From the NCBI GenBank assembly GCA_015065975.1, contig SVPG01000007.1, positions 1 to 64,000 on the forward strand: a DNA stretch of 64,000 nt, read 5' to 3'. This DNA is from Oscillospiraceae bacterium (lineage in GTDB: Bacteria > Bacillota > Clostridia > Oscillospirales > Acutalibacteraceae). Below, piece by piece: positions 51,267 to 60,045 of this stretch; within the stretch, counting starts at the first letter, position 1, and each line of letters begins with the position of its first letter. Below the pieces are notes generated by a model. It worked only from the letters and a program-made list of their open reading frames with translations, did no database searches and was not told where the DNA came from. Made by a program: the position numbers and the translations under genes.

Positions 51267-52472
51267 TCAGACCTTCTGAAGAATAAAAAACTTGAGATAA
51301 TCGGTCTCCGGCACATTCCAGAGAATCGGGTGGTCAGCCGACTGCTGACGTGCTTCAATCTGACGAAGAGACACGCCCGCGTCGGAAGCGGCGCTTTTCA
51401 GCATCTCCCTGAACTTGTCCTCGCCGACAAAATGCGAGCACGAACAGGTCGCGAGATATCCGCCTCTCGGAAGAAGCTTCATCGCTCTGAGATTTATTTC
51501 CTTATAGCCTCTGATGGCACTCTCGACCGTCGAACGCGATTTCGTGAATGCGGGAGGATCGAGTATTATGAAATCGTACTTGTGGTCCTTCTTCATCGAG
51601 GAAAGAAGATCAAAGACATTTTCGCAGACAAAATCAACGTCAAGACCGTTGAGCTGTGCATTTGCACTTGCCGTATCAAGAGCATCCTGCGAGATATCGA
51701 CCGCCGTGACACTCTGCGCACCGCCCGCCGCACAGTTGAGCGCGAACGAACCCGTATGGGTAAAGCAATCGAGCACCCTTCTTCCCTTTGCGATCTTCGC
51801 ACAGGCTGCGCGGTTGAATTTCTGGTCGAGGAAGAATCCCGTCTTCTGACCGTTCTCGATATCAACATGATACTTTATTCCGTTTTCAACGATTATGACA
51901 TCGGTGGTATCGCCTTCATAACCGGGCATCCAGCCCTTGCCCTGAGTCATTCCCTCGCGTTCGCGTATAGCTACATCATTGCGCTCGAAAATTCCGGTCG
52001 TTTTGCAGCCGTACTCCTCGAGGACCGATACGAGAAGCTCCATGACCTCTTCCTTGTGCCGCTCCATTCCGAGAGAAAGTGTCTGCACTACAAGGACAGT
52101 TCCGAATCTGTCGACCGTCAGTCCAGGCATACCGTCAGACTCTCCGAACACCATCCGGCAGCAATCGAGATCGGCACCCATAACGGTACGGCGATAATCG
52201 ACCGCACGGCGCACAAGCCGTTCAAAAAACGCCCTGTCAGGCTTATCGTTTGCGTTTCTCGAAAGAACTCTCAGCCTTATTTTCGAATGTTCGTTGTAGA
52301 AACCTGTTGCGATATATGCCCCTCTGGGATTGAGAATATCGACTATATCTCCGTTTTCAACGTCACGTCCGCCTGCTGTTATTTCCGTTTCAAACACCCA
52401 CGGATGTCCGTTCTTTATCGATATTTCTGCCCTTTTGGACACGGTAATCGCCGAAAAGTCCCGTTCTTTCAT
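51267..52472 (-). CDS. Class I SAM-dependent 23S rRNA (cytosine) methyltransferase, RlmI-like
   Basis: 401 residues. An N-terminal PUA-like domain (HPWVFETEI, then GDIVDILNPRGAYIATGFYNEHSKI) precedes the EEHEY and Rossmann parts. The SAM site is VLDCFTHTGSFALNCAAGGAQSVTAVDIS and the catalytic motif FIILDPPAFTKSRS. This is the RlmI/YccW layout, which methylates C1962 of 23S rRNA in E. coli. The exact site here is inferred. AAGGAATG precedes the ATG. It is last in the copZ-copA unit. Confidence 0.87.
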   Translation of the reverse strand: MKERDFSAITVSKRAEISIKNGHPWVFETEITAGGRDVENGDIVDILNPRGAYIATGFYNEHSKIRLRVLSRNANDKPDRAFFERLVRRAVDYRRTVMGADLDCCRMVFGESDGMPGLTVDRFGTVLVVQTLSLGMERHKEEVMELLVSVLEEYGCKTTGIFERNDVAIREREGMTQGKGWMPGYEGDTTDVIIVENGIKYHVDIENGQKTGFFLDQKFNRAACAKIAKGRRVLDCFTHTGSFALNCAAGGAQSVTAVDISQDALDTASANAQLNGLDVDFVCENVFDLLSSMKKDHKYDFIILDPPAFTKSRSTVESAIRGYKEINLRAMKLLPRGGYLATCSCSHFVGEDKFREMLKSAASDAGVSLRQIEARQQSADHPILWNVPETDYLKFFILQKV

Positions 52473-52493
52473 CTGCTGATCATTCCTTCGTTT

Positions 52494-53060
52494 CTATCTT
52501 TTTGCGACAGACATCAGAGCGCCTGTTTTGTTTTCATATATATCCGCAAGACTGCTCGCCTCTCTCGGTTTCATCGAACGTATGCGAAGTCCGCCTGCAC
52601 CGAAGCCGACTATATCGACTTTGTTCTGTCTGAAGATATGTTCGGCAAAAGAGCTCATTCGCCTCGCACACTCCCTCACAAGCCACGGCTGAACCTCGCC
52701 CGACAGCAGCGCCGTCAGGTCTCCGACAAGAATACTGTTTCTCTCCCGCACACACTTTTCGGAGAAAAACGCATCGATTCCCGACATGCTGCACTCCACA
52801 CAGAGCACACGAAACGGCAGATCGCCAAGCGTGCGTTCGGCACACTTTTCGATAAACGCCGCATCGTCCGTCTCAAAGAGAAGGTGCGTTCCGAGCAGCT
52901 GCGGCTGCTCCTTCGACAGTATCAGATTGTCAACATACGGAAACAGCATTCTGCTGTAGGTCATACCTTCTTCACGAAGAAGGTAAAGCAGCTCTCTTAC
53001 AGGTCCGCTGCACTGTTCGGCATTTGCCGATATAACCAGTCCCGTCAGCTTTTCATTCAC
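52494..53060 (-). CDS. Conserved-looking orphan between copA and the methyltransferase
   Basis: 188 residues, not recognised. GTG start one base after the copA stop, with AAGGATG in the end of copA as ribosome site, so translation is probably coupled. It has six cysteines spread along the chain but no C-x2-C motif, no signal peptide and no membrane helix. The C-terminal IVGFGAGGLRIRSMKPREASS segment looks structured. Coupling to copA hints at a linked role, but function is unknown. Confidence 0.7.
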   Translation of the reverse strand: MNEKLTGLVISANAEQCSGPVRELLYLLREEGMTYSRMLFPYVDNLILSKEQPQLLGTHLLFETDDAAFIEKCAERTLGDLPFRVLCVECSMSGIDAFFSEKCVRERNSILVGDLTALLSGEVQPWLVRECARRMSSFAEHIFRQNKVDIVGFGAGGLRIRSMKPREASSLADIYENKTGALMSVAKR

Positions 53061-53061
53061 T

Positions 53062-55245
53062 TTAATTCACATCCTTGCCGCTCTTTACGGCCGCTTTCTG
53101 AAAACTCTTTTTAAGCAGCAGAGAATTGCTGACAACACTTACCGAGCTGAGCGCCATTGCTGCTCCCGCAGCAACGGGATTGAACACACCGAAAGCTGCA
53201 AGAGGTATGCAGATGGAGTTATAAATAAATGCCCAGAAAAGGTTCTGTCTTATTTTTCTCATGGTAAGTCTTGAGAGAACAAGTGCGTTTGCTGCCGCCG
53301 TAAGTCCCGTTACGGTTGCGCCTGCGCTCGTCACTGCCGCAGCGCTTCCGCTGCCTATTGCCATTCCGACATCAGCCTGAGCCAGAGCAGGAGCATCGTT
53401 TATTCCGTCACCTATCATGGCTGTCTTTCTGCCTTCAGCCTTTAGGGCGATGAGTGTATCGGGTTTCTGAGCCGCAGTCACTCCCGCAGAAAAATCATCT
53501 ATGCCGAGCTTCTGGGCGACCGCCTGCGCAGCGCGCTCGTTATCGCCCGTCAGCATACGGGTCTTTATTCCCAGCTTTCCGATGGCTTCAATGGCTGTTG
53601 CGGCATCGTTTCTGACGGTATCGGAAATCGCAATGACTCCCTGATACTCGCCGTCAAGCGTCACAACCACGACAGTCTTACCCTCGCTCTCGAGTCTGCG
53701 TATTTCGTCCTGTGCATTCTCGGGACATTTTGCCTGCTCGGGTGCCGAAACGGTCACACGCTTGCCGTTGCAGACCGCCGCAACACAGCGACCTGTATCG
53801 GAAAAATCTTCCGCCTCAAACATTTCAAGTGAACGCCCATTTGCCGCCTCACAGATCGCGAGCGCAAGCGGGTGAGCCGAAAGCTTCTCGGTAGATGCCG
53901 CATAAGCGAGCATTTCGTCTGTCAGGACAAGGTCGCTGACCTTCATCTTTCCTTCCGTCAGCGTACCCGTCTTATCGAAAACCACAGTATCGACGGAGGC
54001 CGCACGTTCAAGCACCTCTCCCTCACGGAAAAGGATACCATTCTTCGCTCCGCAGCCGATACCCACCGTTACGGCGGCGGGAGTTGCGAGTCCGAGAGCG
54101 CACGGACACGAAACGACCATTACCGTCACCGCGTGGAGAAGCGACTGTTCAAATCCTACCTTAGCAAAAAAATACCAGCCGAGGAAGGTTATTACCGATA
54201 TCACGAGAACCGCAGGAACAAAAATTCCCGCTATCTTATCCGCAAGACGCTGAACGGGAGCCTTTGAGCCCTGAGCCCGCTCAACAATACGCACTATCTG
54301 TGAAAGCTCGGTATCGCTTCCGACCTTTTCTATCTTTATTCTCGCGACTCCCGACACCGCAACCGTCGCTCCGATAACCGAATCACCCGTATCCTTGAAC
54401 ACGGGCATACTCTCACCCGTAAGCATCGATTCGTCGGCACTGATCGAACCGCTTTCGACAACACCGTCGGAGGGAATTCTCTCTCCCTGACGTACGACGA
54501 CAATATCGCCCGGTTTGAGCTGAGATGCCTGAACGGTCGTTATCTCACCGTCCACCTCGAGGTTTGCCGTTTCGGGAGCCAGCTCGAGGAGCTCTCTTAC
54601 CGCCGCGCCTGTCTTTGAAGATGCTCTTCCCTCAAGGAGCTTTCCGAGAAGTACAAGCGTCATAACCACCGCAGATGCCTCAAAATGGAGACCTTCCATT
54701 CCGCGGACTCTGCCCGTTGCCATATTATAAACGCTCAGTGCGTAAGCCGCAGTCGTTCCGAGAGCAACGAGAACGTCCATACCTGCATAGCCTGCACGCA
54801 GAGACTTGAACGCACCCTTATAAAAGCGCCAGCCGATAAGAAACTGGACGGGCGTTGCCAGCGCAAACTGGAACCACTGATCGTGAAGCACGCGCATAAC
54901 GATATTGTCATGCGGCAAAAAGAACGAAAGTATCATGCCGAGCAGCAGAGGTGCCGTAAGCATGGCGGACGCCGCAAACACCAGCAGCTCCCATGAATTA
55001 TCCTTATTGCCGGTATTCGGCTGAATTTCTATTTTCGCATCAAATCCGAGTGCTTCTATCTCGGCGCACAGCTTTTCATCGCTTACGGAATCGGGAGCGG
55101 TAAACATCGCCGACGCCGACGCAAGGCTTACTCCCACCTGCGTACAGCCGAGCGAGACAAGTCTTTTTTCAACTGCCGAGGTGCAGACTGCACAATGCAT
55201 TCCGCCGACCGACATTCTTACCTGTCTTTTACTTTCCGCAGCCAT
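53062..55245 (-). CDS. copA: Copper-type P1B ATPase (CopA)
   Basis: Membrane pump that exports Cu(I). One N-terminal metal-binding domain has [16 protein letters not shown]. The transmembrane metal site is [12 protein letters not shown], the phosphorylation site [11 protein letters not shown], and the P1B His-Pro is [27 protein letters not shown] is the hinge. About eight helices, 727 residues. The CPC and the two-cysteine domain favour Cu(I) over Zn or Cd. It follows copZ by one base, with GGAGG inside the copZ end. Confidence 0.93.
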   Translation of the reverse strand: MAAESKRQVRMSVGGMHCAVCTSAVEKRLVSLGCTQVGVSLASASAMFTAPDSVSDEKLCAEIEALGFDAKIEIQPNTGNKDNSWELLVFAASAMLTAPLLLGMILSFFLPHDNIVMRVLHDQWFQFALATPVQFLIGWRFYKGAFKSLRAGYAGMDVLVALGTTAAYALSVYNMATGRVRGMEGLHFEASAVVMTLVLLGKLLEGRASSKTGAAVRELLELAPETANLEVDGEITTVQASQLKPGDIVVVRQGERIPSDGVVESGSISADESMLTGESMPVFKDTGDSVIGATVAVSGVARIKIEKVGSDTELSQIVRIVERAQGSKAPVQRLADKIAGIFVPAVLVISVITFLGWYFFAKVGFEQSLLHAVTVMVVSCPCALGLATPAAVTVGIGCGAKNGILFREGEVLERAASVDTVVFDKTGTLTEGKMKVSDLVLTDEMLAYAASTEKLSAHPLALAICEAANGRSLEMFEAEDFSDTGRCVAAVCNGKRVTVSAPEQAKCPENAQDEIRRLESEGKTVVVVTLDGEYQGVIAISDTVRNDAATAIEAIGKLGIKTRMLTGDNERAAQAVAQKLGIDDFSAGVTAAQKPDTLIALKAEGRKTAMIGDGINDAPALAQADVGMAIGSGSAAAVTSAGATVTGLTAAANALVLSRLTMRKIRQNLFWAFIYNSICIPLAAFGVFNPVAAGAAMALSSVSVVSNSLLLKKSFQKAAVKSGKDVN

Positions 55246-55246
55246 C

Positions 55247-55456
55247 TCAGGCCTCCTTTGCCGAAAAGCCCATCATTTCGATTGCGGAGCATATTTCAGC
55301 AGCAGTAAGGGTATCGGGTGCTGTCACCTGAGCCGATGCCGCCTCGAGACTTACACTGATATCCGTGCAGCCGAGAGCACCAAGTCTCTTCTCAACTCTG
55401 CCCGAACAGCCCGCACAGTGCATCCCTTCGATGGAGATAACATATTTCTTAGCCAT
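55247..55456 (-). CDS. copZ: Copper chaperone (CopZ), heavy-metal-associated domain protein
   Basis: 69 residues of a single ferredoxin-like metal-binding domain with [16 protein letters not shown]. It binds Cu(I) by the two cysteines and is expected to deliver it to CopA, whose N-terminal domain is a close relative. AAGGAAGGA precedes the ATG. It is the first gene of the unit and has a candidate operator upstream. Confidence 0.92.
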   Translation of the reverse strand: MAKKYVISIEGMHCAGCSGRVEKRLGALGCTDISVSLEAASAQVTAPDTLTAAEICSAIEMMGFSAKEA

Positions 55457-55562
55457 AACGTAAAATCCTTCCTTACATTAAAATACTACATGTTGTGTTT
55501 TTCAAAAAAATGTATATTTTTTCTTTTTGCGGATATATATGCAAGGTCAGCCTATACACCTC

Positions 55563-55605
55563 AATATACTGTTGTATATTATATCATAATATATTATACT
55601 GTCAA
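55563..55605 (-). promoter_or_regulatory. Promoter and candidate metal-repressor operator of copZ-copA
   Basis: On the minus strand TTGACA (55600-55605) and TATAAT (55578-55583), spacer 16 bases. Just downstream lies the inverted repeat AATATAC-TGTT-GTATATT (55563-55580), which covers the expected start region. Within it TACAACAGTA is one base from the cop-box pattern TACAnnTGTA known for CopY-type repressors. No csoR or copY gene is in the window, so the regulator is not identified. Confidence 0.65.
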
Positions 55606-55660
55606 TAATCGCAAATCGATTTTGTTCACTATATATTTACATATGTTTTCAAAATTTTTC

Positions 55661-55692
55661 TTGTAACACAATCGATTATGTGGTAATATAAT
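55661..55692 (+). promoter_or_regulatory. Likely promoter of glmS leader
   Basis: A perfect -10 TATAAT lies at 55687-55692. The -35 is unclear: TTGTAA (55661-55666) would have a 20-base spacer, and TAACAC (55664-55669) a 17-base one. The start would be near 55699, before the GGAGG and the ribozyme. Confidence 0.5.
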
Positions 55693-55711
55693 TTATCATC
55701 GGAGGTGGTGT

Positions 55712-55723
55712 ATGCAAAAATAA
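55712..55723 (+). CDS. Possible three-codon leader ORF before the glmS ribozyme
   Basis: GGAGGTGGTG is followed by ATG CAA AAA TAA, a start codon, two further codons and a stop, ending 15 bases before the ribozyme cleavage site. The ribosome site is strong, but such a short ORF may be accidental. Confidence 0.3.
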   Translation: MQK

Positions 55724-55737
55724 GACGAATACTGTGT

Positions 55738-55880
55738 AGCGCCTGAGCCGCTTGGCGGCTGACGAGGAGAGGGTTTATCGAATTTCGGCGGGTGCCCTCC
55801 GGCGCATGGCAGCAGCACCGAGAAACCTGTCTCACAAAGCCTTCGGGTAACCGATGGTACAAAGCTGACAGGAAGCTGCC
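55738..55880 (+). ncRNA. glmS ribozyme (glucosamine-6-phosphate-activated self-cleaving RNA)
   Basis: Self-cleaving 5' leader element that cuts when glucosamine-6-phosphate binds, lowering glmS mRNA. The cleavage position is A55738/G55739 in TGTA-GCGCC. AGCCGC/GCGGCT (55746-55760) form the variable hairpin, followed by GACGAGGAGAGGGTT, ATCGAATTTCGGCGG and GTGCCCTCC, which match the conserved core almost base for base. CCTGTC (55826-55831) pairs with GACAGG (55867-55872) as the supporting stem. The right end is approximate. It lies about 160 bases before glmS. Confidence 0.93.
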
Positions 55881-56036
55881 GATATTGGATAAAAGTGTAC
55901 GCGCTGGCGGCGCGGACGCTCCGTTTTCCCGGGCAAATTTTTCATGCCGTAACGGGACGGGGTGTTTCGTGGTCCGAAGCGTTTTATTTATGAAATCATT
56001 ACCGTGATTTCGCAAATCAGAAAGGAATGACACATT

Positions 56037-57878
56037 ATGTGTGGTATTGTAGGTTACATAGGAAAGCAGAATTCTGCAGAGATCCTTATCGACGGTCTCA
56101 AGAAGCTTGAGTATCGCGGTTACGACTCCGCAGGAATCGCTGTTTTCGATAACGGAAGCATAAATCTCGTAAAGGCAAAGGGCCGCATGAAGGATCTTGA
56201 GGATAAGCTCGAGGAAAAGGGCGTTCCTCAGGGTGTTTGCGGAATCGGTCACACCCGTTGGGCTACCCACGGCGCTCCCTCCGATGTCAACAGCCATCCG
56301 CACAGAAGCGGCAGAGTCACCATCGTTCACAACGGCATCATCGAGAACTACGCCGAGCTTCGTGAGGAGCTCGAGGCTCAGGGCAGAGTATTCCTCTCCC
56401 AGACCGATACCGAGTGCGCTTCCCAGACTCTCGACAGCCTTTACAACGGCGATCCCATCGACACTATTTATAAAGCGGTTGAGAGATTCAGAGGCTCCTA
56501 TGCTCTCGGCATTCTCTTCGACGATCATCCCGATACCCTTTACGCTATCCGCCGCGACAGCCCTCTTATCGTCGGTATCGGCGAGGGTGAGAACTTCATC
56601 GCTTCCGATATTCCCGCTATCCTCAGCCGTACAAACAAGTACTATCTTCTCGAGACAAACGAGCTTGCTATAATCAAGGCAGGCGGCATCGAGCTTCTCG
56701 GCCCCGACCGCGCTCCCATCGAGAAGGACGTCTTCGTCGCTAACTGGGACGTTTCCGCTGCAGAAAAGGGCGGTTATCCCCATTTCATGATAAAAGAGAT
56801 CCATGAGCAGCCGCGCGCACTTCGCGACACCATCTGCCCGAGACTTGCCGAGGGTATCGACAAGCTGTTCGACAGCGAAGCCCAGGCTCTTGATTTCAAC
56901 ACAATCAAGAGAATTTATGTTGTTGCCTGCGGAAGCGCAATGCACGCAGGTATGATCGGACGTCACGCCATCGAAAAGCTCGCACGCGTTCCCGTTCAGG
57001 TAGAGGTCGCATCCGAGTTCAGATATGACACCCTCCTTTTCCAGCCGGGTGACGCTGTTCTCCTCATCTCCCAGAGCGGTGAGACTGCTGACACTCTTGC
57101 AGCTCTCAGAATCGCAAAGGCAAACGGTATCCCGACCATCGCTATCGTCAACGTCGTCGGTTCCTCCATCGCAAGAGAGGCAGATATGGTCCTCTACACA
57201 TGGGCAGGCCCCGAGATCGCTGTTGCTACAACAAAGGCTTACACATGTCAGGTGTCCATACTTCTCATGCTCGCAATGCGTATGGCATATGAGCGTAAGA
57301 CTGTTGAGATCGCCGAGCTCGAAAGACTCGCTTCCGAACTCAACAATATCCCCGATATTTTCGAATCTATGCTCTCTTCCGAAAAGGAAGAGGAGTACAA
57401 GGCTCTTGCCGAGTCCTACAAGGATTGTGAAGATCTCTTCTTCATCGGCAGAGGCTATGACTCTTCACTTTGCTGGGAGGCTTCCATAAAGCTCAAGGAA
57501 GTATCCTATATCCACTCCGAGGCATATGCTGCAGGCGAGCTCAAGCACGGAACCATCTCCCTCATCGACGAGGGTTACCCCGTAGTCGGCATCGCAACAA
57601 GTGATGCTCATTACGAGAAGACGATCAGCAACGTCGAGGAGGTTCTCGCAAGAGGCGCAAGGGTCATTCTCCTCTGCAACGAGGACGTCGCCGAGAGACT
57701 CAAGGCTTCTTCCAAGAAGGTTGCCGACAATTTCATCGCGATTCCGCTCGTCGATGAGTTTATCCGTCCGCTGGCAGCAATTCTGCCGCTTCAGATCTTC
57801 TCCTACTACGCCGCATGCGCAAGAGGCTGCGACGTCGATAAGCCGAAGAATCTCGCAAAATCGGTTACAGTTGAATAA
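56037..57878 (+). CDS. glmS: Glutamine-fructose-6-phosphate aminotransferase
   Basis: Makes glucosamine-6-phosphate from fructose-6-phosphate and glutamine, the first step of amino-sugar and wall synthesis. Cys2 (MCGIVGYIG) is the glutaminase nucleophile, with YRGYDSAGIAV and HTRWATHGAPSDVNSHPH following. Two SIS isomerase domains complete the 613-residue protein (CGSAMHAGMIGRHAIEK, SQSGETADTLAALRIAK; ending DKPKNLAKSVTVE). AGAAAGGA precedes the ATG. It is controlled by the upstream ribozyme. Confidence 0.97.
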   Translation: MCGIVGYIGKQNSAEILIDGLKKLEYRGYDSAGIAVFDNGSINLVKAKGRMKDLEDKLEEKGVPQGVCGIGHTRWATHGAPSDVNSHPHRSGRVTIVHNGIIENYAELREELEAQGRVFLSQTDTECASQTLDSLYNGDPIDTIYKAVERFRGSYALGILFDDHPDTLYAIRRDSPLIVGIGEGENFIASDIPAILSRTNKYYLLETNELAIIKAGGIELLGPDRAPIEKDVFVANWDVSAAEKGGYPHFMIKEIHEQPRALRDTICPRLAEGIDKLFDSEAQALDFNTIKRIYVVACGSAMHAGMIGRHAIEKLARVPVQVEVASEFRYDTLLFQPGDAVLLISQSGETADTLAALRIAKANGIPTIAIVNVVGSSIAREADMVLYTWAGPEIAVATTKAYTCQVSILLMLAMRMAYERKTVEIAELERLASELNNIPDIFESMLSSEKEEEYKALAESYKDCEDLFFIGRGYDSSLCWEASIKLKEVSYIHSEAYAAGELKHGTISLIDEGYPVVGIATSDAHYEKTISNVEEVLARGARVILLCNEDVAERLKASSKKVADNFIAIPLVDEFIRPLAAILPLQIFSYYAACARGCDVDKPKNLAKSVTVE

Positions 57879-57888
57879 TCACGCGATA

Positions 57889-57917
57889 AACGGGCTGCTT
57901 TTTGCAGCCCGTTTTTT
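57889..57917 (+). terminator. Intrinsic terminator after glmS
   Basis: Perfect stem AACGGGCTGC (57889-57898) and GCAGCCCGTT (57904-57913) with a T5 loop, followed by more T. It separates glmS from the MFS leader. Confidence 0.92.
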
Positions 57918-57920
57918 ATC

Positions 57921-57949
57921 TTGCAAAAGCTAAAAATGTATGATATAAT
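57921..57949 (+). promoter_or_regulatory. Promoter of the MFS transporter leader
   Basis: TTGCAA (57921-57926) and TATAAT (57944-57949), spacer 17 bases. It begins within four bases of the glmS terminator and leads a transcript with about 190 bases of 5' leader. Confidence 0.8.
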
Positions 57950-57980
57950 GGTATCGATATCTATTTGTGAGGTCAGATTC

Positions 57981-58073
57981 ATGTTCTGGATAACAACAAA
58001 TCTTCAGCTTAAAAAAGGTTACATTTTCGCCCTTTACGGGGATAGTGCGCCCTTTTTTAGGAAGATAAGCTGA
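57981..58073 (+). CDS. Putative 30-residue leader peptide of the MFS gene
   Basis: ATG with GAGG 8 bases upstream opens a 30-codon frame ending in TGA at 58073. The peptide contains LQLKKGYIFALYGDSAPFF. It lies inside a structured leader: CTTAAAAAAGG can pair with CCTTTTTTAGG across most of the ORF. Such an ORF before a terminator hairpin and a drug-efflux type gene is characteristic of ribosome-mediated attenuation. The peptide itself is not expected to have another function. Confidence 0.55.
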   Translation: MFWITTNLQLKKGYIFALYGDSAPFFRKIS

Positions 58074-58106
58074 TCTTGTCTGCGTCTTTTTAAAAATCCG
58101 TGCATT

Positions 58107-58147
58107 ATCTCCTTAACTTTTTCATCAAAGTTTAAGGAGATTTTTTT
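58107..58147 (+). promoter_or_regulatory. Attenuator hairpin holding the MFS ribosome site
   Basis: ATCTCCTTAA (58107-58116) pairs with TTAAGGAGAT (58132-58141), with an inner CTTT/AAAG extension, followed by seven T (58141-58147) and the ATG of the transporter. It looks like an intrinsic terminator whose 3' arm contains the AAGGAG site. It can block either transcription or translation unless another structure forms. Confidence 0.85.
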
Positions 58148-59254
58148 ATGTTCAATATCAAAAAACAAGTATCAAAATTATATATTTCTTCCGTCCTCGG
58201 CAACCTGTCTCTCACAGGCGCATGGGTCGCCATACTTGCCGCAAGAGGATACAGTCTCGTCGAAATAGGAATCGCCGAAACGGTATTCCACATCACAAGC
58301 CTCATCTTTGAAATACCGTCGGGCATTCTCGCCGACGTTTTCGGACGCAAGAACACCCTCATTATCAGCAACATCATGCGAATGATCGGAAACGTGATAA
58401 TGATATTTTCCTCAAACCTTTTCATGGTGTGTGCTTCGATCGCGTTCCATGCTCTGAGCTACAATTTCTCGTCAGGCTCGGGCGATGCTCTCGCATACGA
58501 TTCTCTCAAATCAGTCAGCCGCGAATCGTACTTTGAAAAATACGCCTCAAATCAGATGATAATATACAGGGTATGCAGCGGTCTTTCCACCATGTGTGCG
58601 GGTCTTGCTCTTTTCATCGGACACAGAATGGCTTACGGAACCGATCTTCTTGTCGGTATAGCTCAGACGGTCATTCTTATGTCGCTCAAAGAAATCAGAA
58701 TTGATCCTCCCGCACAAAAATCGGGCGGAAACATTATCGCTTCGATATTCAGAGAGATTGCAAAATGCTTTACCGAAAGCATCACCTTCCTCAAAACAGC
58801 AAAAAAGGCTATGTTTCTTATGTTCTGCAACTCTCTTGTGGGAGCGCTGGATATACTTCTTCTCTTCTTCCTTCAGGCAAGACTTCCACAGGTCGGAATC
58901 TCGGGGTGGACGCTCGGTATCGCCCTGCTCATAATGCAGCTCGGAGGAGTCGTCGGAGCAAAGCTTATCCTCAGGCTCAAGAAGGCAAAATATCAGCACG
59001 TATTCGCCGCGGCCGCCGCTCTCGTGCTGCTCGGCGTGCTGGTGGAACATTCGGGAATGTATCTTGTAATGACCGCAGGCGGTTTCATCGCCGCAATGGG
59101 CGATGATGCCCTGCAGGTTAGGACAAACGCACTCCTTCAGGATATGTTCCCCTCTCAGCAGCGCGCAACCCTCATCTCCATCGAATCCTTCACATTTTCA
59201 ACCATTATGATCGTTCTTTCGCCGCTCGCGGGATTCTTCTTCTCGCACTGGTAA
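58148..59254 (+). CDS. MFS transporter (drug-efflux type)
   Basis: 368 residues, about ten to twelve membrane helices. The N-terminal half has AARGYSLVEIGIAETVFHIT and PSGILADVFGRKNTLIISN, the major-facilitator motif A (G-x3-D-x2-GRK). The size is a little below the 12-helix average. Related efflux proteins include tetracycline and macrolide exporters of Clostridia; the substrate cannot be told from sequence. The regulated leader points to a ribosome-targeting compound as inducer. The ATG at 58148 directly follows the attenuator. The hydrolase downstream starts 20 bases later. Confidence 0.87.
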   Translation: MFNIKKQVSKLYISSVLGNLSLTGAWVAILAARGYSLVEIGIAETVFHITSLIFEIPSGILADVFGRKNTLIISNIMRMIGNVIMIFSSNLFMVCASIAFHALSYNFSSGSGDALAYDSLKSVSRESYFEKYASNQMIIYRVCSGLSTMCAGLALFIGHRMAYGTDLLVGIAQTVILMSLKEIRIDPPAQKSGGNIIASIFREIAKCFTESITFLKTAKKAMFLMFCNSLVGALDILLLFFLQARLPQVGISGWTLGIALLIMQLGGVVGAKLILRLKKAKYQHVFAAAAALVLLGVLVEHSGMYLVMTAGGFIAAMGDDALQVRTNALLQDMFPSQQRATLISIESFTFSTIMIVLSPLAGFFFSHW

Positions 59255-59273
59255 AATTAAGGGAGGGGTACTT

Positions 59274-59999
59274 TTGGACAACAGGATGGCAATTATCTTT
59301 ATTCACGGTTTTATGGGCTGTTCGGCTCAATTTGACGAGCTCATCGAAATACTCGGCACAAAGTCGGTCAGCTTCCACAAGCTTGTCCTTCCCGGACACG
59401 AAACAGATCTTTCGGGATTCAACAAAAGCCGCTCGAGGCACTGGCGTCAATACGTAAACGAATCTGTCGAGGAAATCTGCCGCTCATACGACCGCGTGCT
59501 GATAGTCGGTCATTCAATGGGCGGACTGCTCGCAGTAAACACCTCTGTCTCTCTGCCTTCCGATTCTCAGACACGAAAAAAGATAATCGGAATCGTTGCC
59601 GTTTCCTTCCCTCTTGCGCTGAAATTTACGTTCAGATGTCTTAAAATACGTCTCGGCGCTATCGGAAAACAGAAGAAAAACGAGCTTGCTCAGATAACCG
59701 CCGCACGCAGATTCTGCGGAGTCAGCGGTATAAACATCTTCAACTCCGCATTGCTCATTCCAAACAGCCTCGGTCTGCTCGGACTTATAAACCGCACCCG
59801 CAAAATTCTCCCCGACACGACCGTCCCGATAACGGTAATCAATTCTTCCGACGACGAGATCGTTTCCTGCAGCACGCTTAAATTCGTCTCAAGAAAACTC
59901 CCCGAAGCAAAAACCTTCAGACTGGCAGAATCATCGCATTTCTGGTTTCCCGAAAACGAGCTTGAAAAGATAGCCGAGCTTATAAAAGAATATCTGTAG
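59274..59999 (+). CDS. Alpha/beta-hydrolase (serine esterase/lipase-like)
   Basis: 241 residues. The oxyanion HGFMGC strand is near the start, the nucleophile elbow is LIVGHSMGGLLAV, and the likely Asp and His are in INSSDDEIVS and AESSHFWFPENE, giving a complete Ser-Asp-His triad. No signal peptide. The TTG at 59274 has GGGAGGGG 5-7 bases upstream; the ATG four codons later is an alternative. It follows the MFS gene closely, so it may be induced with it. Substrate unknown. Confidence 0.82.
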   Translation: MDNRMAIIFIHGFMGCSAQFDELIEILGTKSVSFHKLVLPGHETDLSGFNKSRSRHWRQYVNESVEEICRSYDRVLIVGHSMGGLLAVNTSVSLPSDSQTRKKIIGIVAVSFPLALKFTFRCLKIRLGAIGKQKKNELAQITAARRFCGVSGINIFNSALLIPNSLGLLGLINRTRKILPDTTVPITVINSSDDEIVSCSTLKFVSRKLPEAKTFRLAESSHFWFPENELEKIAELIKEYL

Positions 60000-60038
60000 A
60001 ACAACAGCCGCAGTCTTTCCGACTGCGGCTGTTGTTCT
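59998..60038. terminator. Long perfect hairpin between converging genes
   Basis: An 18-pair perfect inverted repeat, 59998-60015 and 60021-60038, with the short loop TTTCC. It begins inside the stop codon of the hydrolase gene and ends eight bases before the stop of the converging membrane protein. No T run follows on either strand, so termination depends on the stem alone or on RNA processing. Confidence 0.65.
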
Positions 60039-60045
60039 GAGCACG

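Noticed and set aside
51207..53114. Plus-strand open frame of about 635 codons opposite the methyltransferase
   Set aside because: It covers a clear methyltransferase and the orphan gene; no start signal; arises from codon bias.
55629..56966. Minus-strand open frame across the glmS ribozyme and 5' end of glmS
   Set aside because: The plus strand holds a conserved ribozyme and the GlmS N-terminal domain. The minus frame has no ribosome site or motif.
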